64,000 nt of DNA, from NCBI GenBank assembly GCA_017547165.1, contig JAFYQK010000001.1, positions 159,422 through 223,421 on the forward strand. Reading direction: 5' to 3'. The notes beneath the pieces are model-generated. The model searched no databases. It was not told the origin of the DNA and was given only the letters and a program-made list of their open reading frames with translations. The number at the start of each line of letters is the position of its first letter. Positions within the stretch are counted from its first letter, which is position 1. Origin of the DNA: Bacteroidaceae bacterium. Its GTDB lineage: Bacteria > Bacteroidota > Bacteroidia > Bacteroidales > Bacteroidaceae. Shown here one piece after another: positions 9,301 through 17,102 of the stretch. The translations under genes were made by a program, and so were the position numbers.

Positions 9301-9383
9301 GCGTCGTAGGGATTGGCAATCAGTAATACGTTACAGATGCGTTTCTGCATCAGGTCAACGAAGGGGGTGTCTTTCAGTTGCAT
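6360..9383 (-). CDS. PEP synthase/PPDK-like ATP-grasp protein with N-terminal receiver-like domains
   Basis: 1007 residues. Residues 15-140 and 160-310 each look like a CheY-type receiver fold (DIDLVICMPA with VPIVVLTPF; GVISDCRFP with YIPLIMESSEEA). Residues 421-800 are a pyruvate-phosphate dikinase N-terminal ATP-grasp domain: ARIGEGSLGGKGRGLAF, LAIRSSSLLEDS and EFYLLQIRP. A C-terminal block has LLIGPGRWGSSDPWLGIP at 877-894. The phosphohistidine swivel domain (TxxGGxxSHxAI-like) and the PEP-binding TIM barrel of true PEP synthases are not found, so it is unlikely to make PEP. Similar proteins in Bacteroidales are annotated only as PEP/pyruvate-binding domain proteins. A phosphotransfer or regulatory role is inference. 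Monocistronic, with a TATCTTTG promoter core 58 bp upstream. Confidence 0.75.
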   Translation of the reverse strand: MQLKDTPFVDLMQKRICNVLLIANPYDAFMLEDDGRIDEKIFTEYAKLGLRFPPRFIQVSTKTEARKKMLYGDIDLVICMPAAENNDVFDIARSVKSHNPNVPIVVLTPFSHGVARRMKDEDLSAFEYVFCWLGNTELLLSIIKLIEDKMNLEHDIRSAGVQMLLVVEDTIRFYSSILPNLYKYILNQSLAFASEALNSSLETLRMRGRPKIVLARTYEEAWKLYEQFADNTLGVISDCRFPIYNNSSQMDEMAGYKLLSCIRARDPYIPLIMESSEEARKELAWKCGASFVNKNSKLLNVEIRDILGKYFGFGDFVFRDPATMKEVARIHNLKELQDNIMTLPSDSLEYHLRHNNVSRWLSSRALFPIAEVLKKITWDVEQNVDTHRQLIMDAIVAYRKMKNQGVVAVFQRERFDQYSNFARIGEGSLGGKGRGLAFLDRMIKQVREKEIEHSELLHIPKTLVLCTDIFDEFMETNELYGIAMSEISDEEMLRHFLRGRLPYRLLADLEVFIEVVKCPLAIRSSSLLEDSHYQPFAGIYSTYMIPFDEDKYCRLEMLSNAIKSVYASVYFKGSKDYMTATSNVIDQEKMAVILQEVIGMQYGTRFYPNISGVARSLNYYPIGEEKAEEGTVSLAMGLGKYIVDGGTALRVCPHHPSQILQMSEMEIALRDTQTSFIALETNIPNDESGRKKKTIFQVDDGFNLIKVPVRDAEKDGSLQWICSTFDPIDQCIYDGFYEGRNRKIISFAGILQNGVWPMPELLKLVLKLGQAEMQRPVEIEFACNIKADKTGEFYLLQIRPMVDNRMHLEEDLSTIPDDDCLLRSHNAIGHGIMTDISDIVYIKTGDKIKYTPSWNPQIADEVEKINRSLLQEDRKCLLIGPGRWGSSDPWLGIPVKWPHISSAQVIVEAGLENFQVDPSQGTHFFQNLTSLGVGYLTIDAFRGDGKYDCNLFESMPVVQETEHVCHVRLDEPLTIKIDGMKKEAVVMMPQNIVLKENNQVPQKTNQQ

Positions 9384-9440
9384 GTGTGCATGTGTGTTTA
9401 TGTGGGGCTGGAACTTTGTTTCAATCCCTATATTTTAAGA

Positions 9441-9448
9441 CAAAGATA
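9441..9448 (-). promoter_or_regulatory. Promoter -7 element of the PEP-synthase-like gene
   Basis: Minus-strand TATCTTTG, an exact match to TAnnTTTG, 58 bp before the ATG at 9383. Confidence 0.5.
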
Positions 9449-9507
9449 CGTTTTATTTATTACAATGCACCCTTGTCTTATACTCTTTTTAATGAGTCTT
9501 ACTTGTT

Positions 9508-9606
9508 TTGTATCAGTTTCCTCGTAGGAAAACTACAGTCTTTAATTATTAGGACTCCAGTCTTTATGTATTCGGACTCCAGTTTCTTTATAGGGAAACT
9601 GGTACG
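9508..9606. repeat. Array A: degenerate tandem repeat, 22-bp period
   Basis: Units begin at 9508, 9530, 9552 and 9574, with a partial fifth at 9596. Units three and four share GGACTCCAGT exactly, unit two has AAACTACAGT, and unit one has CAGT at the same offset. Remaining positions vary. Dyads run through the array: CCAGTTTC (9580-9587) pairs with GAAACTGG (9595-9602). It does not encode a protein and lacks the spacers of a CRISPR. Confidence 0.7.
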
Positions 9607-9618
9607 TTGATATTACGG

Positions 9619-9653
9619 CAAACCCCGAAAGCTATAACAACTTTCGGGGTTTG
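9619..9653 (-). terminator. Hairpin downstream of gdhA
   Basis: Perfect 13-bp inverted repeat CAAACCCCGAAAG / CTTTCGGGGTTTG with a 9-nt loop, 53 bp past the gdhA stop. It lacks a clear T-run on either strand, so it is a probable terminator or 3' stabilising hairpin rather than a textbook one. Confidence 0.6.
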
Positions 9654-9705
9654 TGCTTGTTATGAGTACTATTTACTTGTACTTTATTATCTTTACCTTA
9701 TATTC

Positions 9706-11043
9706 TTAAACTACGCCTTGAGCCATCATCGCCTTTGCTACTTTCATGAAACCAGCCACGTTGGCGCCTTTCACATAGTTTACATAACCGTCGGCCTCGG
9801 TACCATACTTCACGCAGTTTTCGTGGATATTCTCCATAATCCAGTGCAGCTTGTTGTCTACCTCCTCGCTTGACCATGATATACGGCCAGAGTTCTGTGA
9901 CATTTCCAAACCGCTCACTGATACACCACCTGCGTTACTTGCCTTGCCAGGAGCATACAAAATCTTTGCTTCCTGGAATACACGAATAGCACCAGGTGTA
10001 GAAGGCATGTTGGCACCCTCGCTCACAGCGATAACACCATTTGCCACCAAGGTCTGTGCCTGTTCCTCGTTCAACTCATTCTGTGTTGCAGAGGGGAGGG
10101 CAATGTCGCCCTTTTCACCCCAGGGACGTTCTCCTTCTACATATTTAGCTGTGGGGTAGCGGTCAACGTATTCCTTGATACGGCCACGGTACACATTTTT
10201 CAACTCCATTATGAAGTCTAACTTCTCGCGGTCGATGCCATCAGGGTCGTAGATGTAGCCATCAGAGTCTGACATGGTCATTACCTTGCCACCCAACTGA
10301 AGCACCTTCTCTGCGGTATACTGAGCCACATTACCGGCACCAGAGATAAGAACCTTCTTGCCAGCAACGCTATCGCCCTTGGTCTTGAGCATCTCCTGGA
10401 GGAAATATACGTTACCATAACCAGTTGCTTCGGGGCGTACCAATGAACCACCGAACTCACGACCCTTACCAGTGAATGTACCGGTGAACTCATGAGTTAA
10501 CTTCTTGTACATGCCGAACATATAACCTACCTCGCGACCACCAACACCGATGTCGCCAGCAGGTACATCAACATCTGCACCGATGTGACGAGTAAGTTCT
10601 AGCATAAATGCCTGGCAGAAACGCATAACCTCAGCATTTGATTTGCCTCGTGGGCTGAAATCAGAACCGCCCTTACCACCGCCCATGGGCAGAGTTGTAA
10701 GACTGTTCTTGAAAGTCTGCTCAAATGCAAGGAACTTCAGGATGCCAAGGTTCACAGACTTGTGGAAACGGATACCGCCCTTGTAGGGACCTATGGCGTT
10801 GTTATGCTGAACACGGTAACCCATGTTTGTCTGGATCTGACCTTTATCGTCCATCCATGTAACACGGAATTGATATACTCTGTCGGGAATACAAAGGCGC
10901 TCAATCAAGTTTGCCTTGTCAAACTCGGGGTGCTTGTTATATTCCTCTTCAATTGTTGCTAAAACTTCCTCTACTGCCTGATGGTATTCTGGCTCGTTAG
11001 GGAATCTTCTTTTAAGATCATCTAATACCTTAATTGCGTCCAT
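9706..11043 (-). CDS. gdhA: NADP-specific glutamate dehydrogenase
   Basis: 445 residues, the usual length of the hexameric bacterial enzyme. It reductively aminates 2-oxoglutarate with ammonia, the main ammonium entry route in gut Bacteroidales. Signature segments: FRVTWMDDKGQIQTNMGYRV near 59, FKNSLTTLPMGGGKGGSDF near 111 with the catalytic-site lysines, and VDVPAGDIGVGGREVGYMFG near 160. The Rossmann domain carries VLISGAGNVAQYTAEK, and ANMPSTPGAIRVF follows. The gene is transcribed alone from a TAACTTTG promoter core 40 bp upstream. Confidence 0.97.
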   Translation of the reverse strand: MDAIKVLDDLKRRFPNEPEYHQAVEEVLATIEEEYNKHPEFDKANLIERLCIPDRVYQFRVTWMDDKGQIQTNMGYRVQHNNAIGPYKGGIRFHKSVNLGILKFLAFEQTFKNSLTTLPMGGGKGGSDFSPRGKSNAEVMRFCQAFMLELTRHIGADVDVPAGDIGVGGREVGYMFGMYKKLTHEFTGTFTGKGREFGGSLVRPEATGYGNVYFLQEMLKTKGDSVAGKKVLISGAGNVAQYTAEKVLQLGGKVMTMSDSDGYIYDPDGIDREKLDFIMELKNVYRGRIKEYVDRYPTAKYVEGERPWGEKGDIALPSATQNELNEEQAQTLVANGVIAVSEGANMPSTPGAIRVFQEAKILYAPGKASNAGGVSVSGLEMSQNSGRISWSSEEVDNKLHWIMENIHENCVKYGTEADGYVNYVKGANVAGFMKVAKAMMAQGVV

Positions 11044-11082
11044 TGTCGCTATCTTTTAGTTAGTGTTAATTAAAATTTGACG

Positions 11083-11090
11083 CAAAGTTA
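11083..11090 (-). promoter_or_regulatory. Promoter -7 element of gdhA
   Basis: Minus-strand TAACTTTG matches TAnnTTTG, 40 bp before the gdhA ATG. Confidence 0.55.
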
Positions 11091-11176
11091 AAAGAAAAAA
11101 CGAATTTGTGCAACAAAATGGCTATAAAATTTAAGATTTACTTTCTTTTTGTCATTTATGATTGTAGCGATAAATA

Positions 11177-11206
11177 AAGAAGGTGCACCTTTCGGCACAC
11201 CTTCTT
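11177..11206 (-). terminator. Terminator of the SusCD-fasciclin locus
   Basis: 9-bp inverted repeat AAGAAGGTG / CACCTTCTT followed on the minus strand by TTTATTTATC, 26 bp after the last SusD stop codon. Confidence 0.7.
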
Positions 11207-11231
11207 CCTTTCCTGTGAATATTAATTTGAA

Positions 11232-13610
11232 TTATTTGCAATCGCAATACTCGGGTAGGGGAAGATACCAATTCTTGATATTGCTTTCCAAACCATTAGC
11301 CCATTCAGTATTTTCGCCACGAGCCTTTATCTTGTCTGCCATGAACTTACCAGGATTGTCGCGACGCATAGCTGCACGCATTAAGTCAAAGAAGCGATTA
11401 CCCTCAAAGGCCAATTCTAATGCAGCTTCATCAAGGATAAGGTCCTCAATAGCTTCAGTTACATAGGGAAGAGCAACATCTTCATAAAGATCTTCGCGTG
11501 TCAACTCATCCTTTCCAAGCAAGCCAAGTAGTTCGTTCAACTTGTTAGATGCCTCTAACTTCAGCTTGATTTGTGTAAAGAAGTTGTATACGCTATTCTT
11601 TTCGTTGTATTTCAACAGACCACAACCCTTTTGATGAATACCGCGAGTGATATATTGGCCACCAGATATTGCATCAGGATATTTGTTTGCAGTATTGAAT
11701 ACGGTATTATTTTCAAGGGGATAGTTCTTAACCCAAGCAATAGGCAAATTGCTTACACCATCAAACTGATCTTTGTTGAAGTCTAACCAAAGAATACCTT
11801 GTGACTTTTCCCATTCATTGTAGCTTACATAGTCACAGACTACTGCAGATGTTGCTGGCTGGTAATTAGCATATTCTTCTGGTTGATATGTTACATATTG
11901 CTCTGGGTTCTCTACTTTAGCAAAGTGGTCAGGATATTCTGCCTTCAGGTATTCTGCAAATGCGGTGCTATCTGCAATGAAACCATCCTCATCATATTCT
12001 TTACTACGAATTACGCAGATGTCGTTTGTTTCCCAATTTGTGGGGTAAACATGAAGAATTTGATCTACAACTTCACCATTGTCATCTGTAATTTCTTCAT
12101 TGTAAACATAGTGTGCACGATGTGACTTGAGAACAAAGTCGCTTTCATTGTTAGGCAACCACTCGTCATTTCTTGTAAGACCATTTTTAAGGATTGCGAA
12201 AGCGTAACCAGGGAAACCTGCACGATTAAGTGCTTCAGCAAAGCGCAACCATACCATGCTCTTGCGATATACCATGGGGAATACAGTACTGTATATACCA
12301 TTTGGATTTTGCTTCATAATATATCGCTCTGTTCTGGTCTCATCGATGTAATAATCTCCTGAATTATATCGGCTGATATAACCCAAACCATATTGACCAG
12401 AAACACCACGAGCATCACCTACAGAGTCAAGAACAACAAGTTGGCAGTTTTTCTCATCGTCGATCTTGCTCCACTCTGAAACTACGTAAGCCTCAAACTT
12501 CTGAGCCATGCGCAGAGTGTCGTAACCTGCACTTGGACCCAGCTGGCGTTCCCAGTTTCTTGCCAATGAGATGCTTGCTGTTGTTACAGTGTCACTTGTT
12601 GTTTGTCGAATGGTAGCTTCAAATCCATAAAGATCATTAACACCACGCTGAACGATACCCCATAAAGCATTTACACTTGATGGAATAGCGGTGATACTTT
12701 CATTGTTCTTGTTTGTTGCACCTGTTTCATTCCAAGGATATCCGTTGTTAACCGCAAAAGCAGTATGCTCACCTTGTGGGATATATGCATAAGAATAGTA
12801 ATTGGTTGGAAGTGCACCACCATACTTCTTGTTATCCAAGAATTCATAGTAATATGTCGCAGCTTTTTCATATTGGTTACCCATCAAATATATGTCAGCC
12901 AATACCACTGCGGCAGGGAACATTGCTTTAGAAGAGTGACAAACAGTAGTGTTATATCCATAATGTTCGTACTGAGGATATCCCCAATGTTCTTCAATCT
13001 GATATGCACGTACCAATTTTTCTTCCAATTTTTGCCAAAGTGTGTTTGCATTAACTCTATTTTCAGGAGCTTTTGGATTGAAATTTGTAATCTCATTGGT
13101 TGTAAGCATAGGTTCAAGGTAGAAAGGTACTTCGCCATAGTTAACAACCAACTGCATATATGTCCATGCACGAATAGCCTCTACTTGTGCATACTCTCTA
13201 AGCATATATTTCTCGCCGTTAGCCTTCTCCATCAATGTATCAACTTTAGCAAGATAAGCATTACATGAGTTGATTACATGATAATAGTCACTAACTTTGA
13301 GATATCTGTTGGCACCATCTTCGAAATTCTCGGTGTCACCATTAAGACCAAAGGTTAAAATCGCATTTATACTGTCTGTGGTGAATTCTCCACCGTCAAT
13401 AAGGTCACCACGGCATTCGCCAAGTATAACATAGCGCTCACCAAGATTTTGCAAGCTGTTCAAAATACCCCAATAAGAGTAGAGTGTATCGCCAGCTACT
13501 TCATAAGAGTGACGATCACTGCTTGACTGCAGCATATCTTCGCAAGAGGTGGTGGCCATGCTCAGCCCCAAACAGAGGCTGAGAATGGTTAATATTGATT
13601 TGTTTTTCAT
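11232..13610 (-). CDS. SusD/RagB-family outer-membrane lipoprotein (second pair)
   Basis: 792 residues, long for SusD (usually 500-650). Signal peptide with lipobox ATTSC (Cys23). SusD traits: an early TPR-like helical part (REYAQVEAIRAWTYMQLVVN, the classic 'AxaRAwxYxxLv' motif), RKSMVWLRFAEALNRAGFPG near residue 450, and a C-terminal DEAALELAFEGNRFFDLMRA that matches the 'E...lEl.fEG.RffDLvR' end of the family. It caps the SusC channel encoded 8 bp upstream and helps bind substrate at the cell surface. It is the last gene of the locus. No sequence feature tells the substrate. Confidence 0.93.
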   Translation of the reverse strand: MKNKSILTILSLCLGLSMATTSCEDMLQSSSDRHSYEVAGDTLYSYWGILNSLQNLGERYVILGECRGDLIDGGEFTTDSINAILTFGLNGDTENFEDGANRYLKVSDYYHVINSCNAYLAKVDTLMEKANGEKYMLREYAQVEAIRAWTYMQLVVNYGEVPFYLEPMLTTNEITNFNPKAPENRVNANTLWQKLEEKLVRAYQIEEHWGYPQYEHYGYNTTVCHSSKAMFPAAVVLADIYLMGNQYEKAATYYYEFLDNKKYGGALPTNYYSYAYIPQGEHTAFAVNNGYPWNETGATNKNNESITAIPSSVNALWGIVQRGVNDLYGFEATIRQTTSDTVTTASISLARNWERQLGPSAGYDTLRMAQKFEAYVVSEWSKIDDEKNCQLVVLDSVGDARGVSGQYGLGYISRYNSGDYYIDETRTERYIMKQNPNGIYSTVFPMVYRKSMVWLRFAEALNRAGFPGYAFAILKNGLTRNDEWLPNNESDFVLKSHRAHYVYNEEITDDNGEVVDQILHVYPTNWETNDICVIRSKEYDEDGFIADSTAFAEYLKAEYPDHFAKVENPEQYVTYQPEEYANYQPATSAVVCDYVSYNEWEKSQGILWLDFNKDQFDGVSNLPIAWVKNYPLENNTVFNTANKYPDAISGGQYITRGIHQKGCGLLKYNEKNSVYNFFTQIKLKLEASNKLNELLGLLGKDELTREDLYEDVALPYVTEAIEDLILDEAALELAFEGNRFFDLMRAAMRRDNPGKFMADKIKARGENTEWANGLESNIKNWYLPLPEYCDCK

Positions 13611-13618
13611 ATTTTTTA

Positions 13619-16600
13619 TTACAGGTTAAGTGAAACTCCTAAGTTGAAACTGCGTCCGCTGGGGATACGACCGGCATCTACACCCTGATAAAGAGTACCA
13701 TTTTGTGCGCTTGTTTCGGGATCGGTGCCAAGATACTTCGTGAGACAGAATACATCATTTGCTTCACCCCATACCTTAATACCCTGTAGCCAACTGTTGT
13801 GGTAGGGAACGGTGTAGGTCAAACGAATGTTTTTCATCTTCAGGTAGCTGCCATCCTCAATCCAACGGCTGCTCATGCGTTCGTTTTCTACATAACCAAG
13901 ATTGTTTGTATAGCATACACGGGGAACATCAGTTACATGTCCCTCATAACTCCAACGGCGTGCCATAGCAGAGGTCTGGTTGTAGGTAGTGTTACCTGCT
14001 TCAAGTTGTGAACGCTGGAAGTTGTAAATCTCGTTGCCAAGACTGTACTTGAAGATAACATCAAGGCGAAGGTTCTTCCATGTTACATTGGTGAAGATAT
14101 TACCATAGATGTCGGGTGTGGGATTACCCAAAGCAACCTTGTCACTATCGTCAATCCAACCATCACCGTTCTGGTCAACGAATGCCATGTCACCAGCACC
14201 GAACTCACGGTAACTTCCTGCAACGCCTGTATAGTAGCGAAGCTTGCTAGGAGTGCCATTGAAAGCACTTGTTGCATTGCTCGCTTCAGCATCGCTGGCA
14301 TAAACACCAGTGCCGCTGGGAGTGTTGTAGTTAACTTCCCAACCATAGAATGTGCCAGCGCTATATCCTACAGCTGTTAGAACATTGCTCTTACCGTATA
14401 CGCTTGATGTATAACCATGAATAACTTCAGCATCACCATACTGTATACCATTCTCGTCACGCTTGTATAGTTCAATCTTGTTGTCCTTAGAATCGGGCAA
14501 TGATGTTATTTCATTGCGGTAGTGACCCATAGTAGCACCCATTTCCCACTTCCAGTCTCTGGTGTTGATAAGAGCACCATTTAACTTGACTTCAACACCA
14601 TTGTTGGTCATTTCACCTTCATTGGTCCAGAAGTCTGTAATACCAGAATAGTAGTAGCGGTCAGAAAGGTCGCGCAAAGCAAGCATGTTGCTTGTCTTGT
14701 TCCAGAACAAGTCTACACGTGCATTCAAACGATTCTTAAAGAATGAACCTTCAATACCTAGGTTAATCTTACGTACGGTTTCCCACTGAAGTTCGCTATT
14801 CGCAATATTGGTAAGATATTTGCCAAATACATTTTCGAAAACCTGATTTGTCTCCCAATATGTACGTGCTGCATAATAGTCAAGGTTGTCATTACCGTTC
14901 TCTTCAATGCCAAACATCAACTTAAGGTAGTTTACGTTGTTTGTTGGCTTGAACCATTTTTCATTAGTAAGTATCCAACCCAACTGCAGTGAAGGGAAGA
15001 GACCCCAACTTACACCAGCCAAACGGAAACCATCCTTGGTGTGAGAACCAAAACGGCTGCTTGCCTGTGCACTTGCAGAAAATTCTGCAAAGTAGCGGTT
15101 TGCATAATTGTAAGAGCCTTGCAGATAATAGGTCATATCCTTCCAGTTGTCATTAACACCATTAGAATTGATATACTGGAGACTCTTAGAGATATTGGGC
15201 AACTTGTCATTTTCGTTGTTATAACCATTCAAGTATGAATAGCTATAGCTGTATGAGTTTACACGCCATCCGCCGAATACGTCTAGGTTATGTGCCCCCC
15301 ATTGGTTTGTATATTCAATGCGAAGGTCGTTGTTCATACTCTGCTGGTTTGTAAACTGACTCTTCAATACTGAAGTAATGTTACCCTGGTCCTTAACCAT
15401 GAATGGTGTTGCACCAGCAATAGGCAAGAAGTACTTTTCGTTGTTACGGTTCAAAGTAAAGTTGAATCTGTCAGAAATAACCCAATTTTTGCTCAACTGA
15501 TACTTAGGAGCAACGTTAAGGTTAATCTGAGTCATTTCTGCATAATTCTTGTTTACTCCATGACCATTTTCAAGAATCCAGTAAGGGTTGCGTGCAACCT
15601 CATTTACTTCACCAAGTTGTTTGGAGAAGATGAATGGGTTCTTTACATAGTCGGTTGATGTAGCAGCATATTTACCAGCCCAGTCTTGAGACAATCTCAA
15701 ACTTGAACGACCATTGCCCTCGTCATGTACATAGTAGTTGTATGGACTGATAAAGGGAGCCTGAATCAAACCCAACACATTGACAGAACCGATATTCTGC
15801 TTGTCATAACTTTCGCTCCAACCATTGTCCAAGATATTGAATGCGGTTTGTGCATAAGAAATGTCAAGTGCTGTGCTCAACTTATCGCTGATCTTGATGT
15901 CTGTGTTAAAGCGCAGGTTCAAGCGACTCATATCGTTGTTCTTCATTGTGCTCTGTGCATCAGTGTAACCCAATGAAAGTGCATACATACCTACATCGTC
16001 ACCACCTTCTACGCTAATCTTGTAATTCTGTGTCATGGCAGTACGATACATATCTTTCTGCCAATCGGTATTGTTATTGTAGATGTTGCGATAGAAGTTT
16101 GTGGGGCTCTGATCAAGGAAAACAAACGAATTGAGCTTGTTGGGGTTCATATCCTTGATGGTTGATACCAAGTCACCAAGATAAGTTGTATATTGGGCAC
16201 CATCAAGAACGCTGAGTTTTGTAGGTATCAATTCTACACCACCATAAATTCGAGCGTTAATCTTTGTTGCCTGGCTCTTACCACGCTTGGTTGTTATGAT
16301 AACAACACCATTGGCACCCTTAGCACCATAGATAGCGGTACCATTCTTGAGCACTTGGATGTTGTCAATAGTCTCTGGATCGAGATTTGCAAGTACGTTA
16401 TTGTAATAACCTTCGTGTTGTGCGGTACGATCGTATTGCATGTCAACGATATTGCCATCGATAACGAACAAAGGCTGTGCATTGGCATTGATACTGTTTA
16501 TACCACGGATGGTCATATAAGCACCCTGACCAAGCATGCCGTTCTTGCGTACAATGTTTATGTCGCCAGCAAGCTTGTTCATCATATCTGTTTCAACAGT

Positions 16601-17068
16601 TATGCTACTTGTTTCGTTAAGGTTTGTCTCGCCTTTGGCTGTTATTTCTGTACCAGTCTTGTAGAAACTGCTGAATGCCGAGGTAAGAAGTTCAATGTTT
16701 GTTCCTTCCTCATTGATGGCAACCTGCAAGGGATTGTACTCAGGGGCATATACATACAATGTATTTATAAATACGGGTATGTTAACTTCGTATGTACCAT
16801 CCTCATTTGTCAATGTGGAATATCTGTTCATTCCTAAGGCCTGTACTCGTACACCACCCATAGGTGCTCCGTTGCCTCCATCTACAACACGTCCTTTAAC
16901 AACACGTGTTTCATATTTGCTCACATTTTTCTTTGCACGACTTTCTGCACCGCTGCTTGTGTTTTCTTGAGCATAAACACTATTGATGCCAAAGGCTGCA
17001 AGTACCATGAAGCAGAGGCTTGCGCGACGCGCATTGCTCTTTATGTTGTTTATTATTGTATTTTTCAT
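13619..17068 (-). CDS. SusC/RagA-family TonB-dependent transporter (second pair)
   Basis: 1149 residues. Signal peptide ending near SVYAQE; a carboxypeptidase-D-like beta-sandwich follows (VVKGRVVDGGNGAPMGGVRV). The plug domain has NIVRKNGMLGQGAYMTIRG, PLFVIDGNIVDM and IQVLKNGTAIYGAKGANGVV, and the rest is a 22-strand barrel ending in SFNLGVSLNL with a C-terminal aromatic/leucine pattern. It imports a large ligand through the outer membrane with TonB energy. It lies 8 bp before its SusD partner and 34 bp after a fasciclin-type gene. Confidence 0.95.
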   Translation of the reverse strand: MKNTIINNIKSNARRASLCFMVLAAFGINSVYAQENTSSGAESRAKKNVSKYETRVVKGRVVDGGNGAPMGGVRVQALGMNRYSTLTNEDGTYEVNIPVFINTLYVYAPEYNPLQVAINEEGTNIELLTSAFSSFYKTGTEITAKGETNLNETSSITVETDMMNKLAGDINIVRKNGMLGQGAYMTIRGINSINANAQPLFVIDGNIVDMQYDRTAQHEGYYNNVLANLDPETIDNIQVLKNGTAIYGAKGANGVVIITTKRGKSQATKINARIYGGVELIPTKLSVLDGAQYTTYLGDLVSTIKDMNPNKLNSFVFLDQSPTNFYRNIYNNNTDWQKDMYRTAMTQNYKISVEGGDDVGMYALSLGYTDAQSTMKNNDMSRLNLRFNTDIKISDKLSTALDISYAQTAFNILDNGWSESYDKQNIGSVNVLGLIQAPFISPYNYYVHDEGNGRSSLRLSQDWAGKYAATSTDYVKNPFIFSKQLGEVNEVARNPYWILENGHGVNKNYAEMTQINLNVAPKYQLSKNWVISDRFNFTLNRNNEKYFLPIAGATPFMVKDQGNITSVLKSQFTNQQSMNNDLRIEYTNQWGAHNLDVFGGWRVNSYSYSYSYLNGYNNENDKLPNISKSLQYINSNGVNDNWKDMTYYLQGSYNYANRYFAEFSASAQASSRFGSHTKDGFRLAGVSWGLFPSLQLGWILTNEKWFKPTNNVNYLKLMFGIEENGNDNLDYYAARTYWETNQVFENVFGKYLTNIANSELQWETVRKINLGIEGSFFKNRLNARVDLFWNKTSNMLALRDLSDRYYYSGITDFWTNEGEMTNNGVEVKLNGALINTRDWKWEMGATMGHYRNEITSLPDSKDNKIELYKRDENGIQYGDAEVIHGYTSSVYGKSNVLTAVGYSAGTFYGWEVNYNTPSGTGVYASDAEASNATSAFNGTPSKLRYYTGVAGSYREFGAGDMAFVDQNGDGWIDDSDKVALGNPTPDIYGNIFTNVTWKNLRLDVIFKYSLGNEIYNFQRSQLEAGNTTYNQTSAMARRWSYEGHVTDVPRVCYTNNLGYVENERMSSRWIEDGSYLKMKNIRLTYTVPYHNSWLQGIKVWGEANDVFCLTKYLGTDPETSAQNGTLYQGVDAGRIPSGRSFNLGVSLNL

Positions 17069-17102
17069 TGTTCTTTGCTTTTAAATCTTGACATCTAATT
17101 GA

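Larger units (their letters stand above)
9384..9705. other. 322-bp gap: promoter, 22-bp repeat array, hairpin
   Basis: From left to right the gap holds the promoter of the PEP-synthase-like gene (9441-9448), an array with 22-bp period (9508-9606) and a strong hairpin downstream of gdhA (9619-9653). The short open frames here overlap these signals and look non-coding. Confidence 0.6.

Noticed and set aside
9508..9606. CRISPR array
   Set aside because: The repeat-plus-variable unit is only 22 bp in total, the conserved part is about 10 bp and the inner parts are complementary to each other; there are no spacers of 25-40 bp and no cas genes. The same holds for the arrays at 30.8, 41.4 and 54.7 kb.
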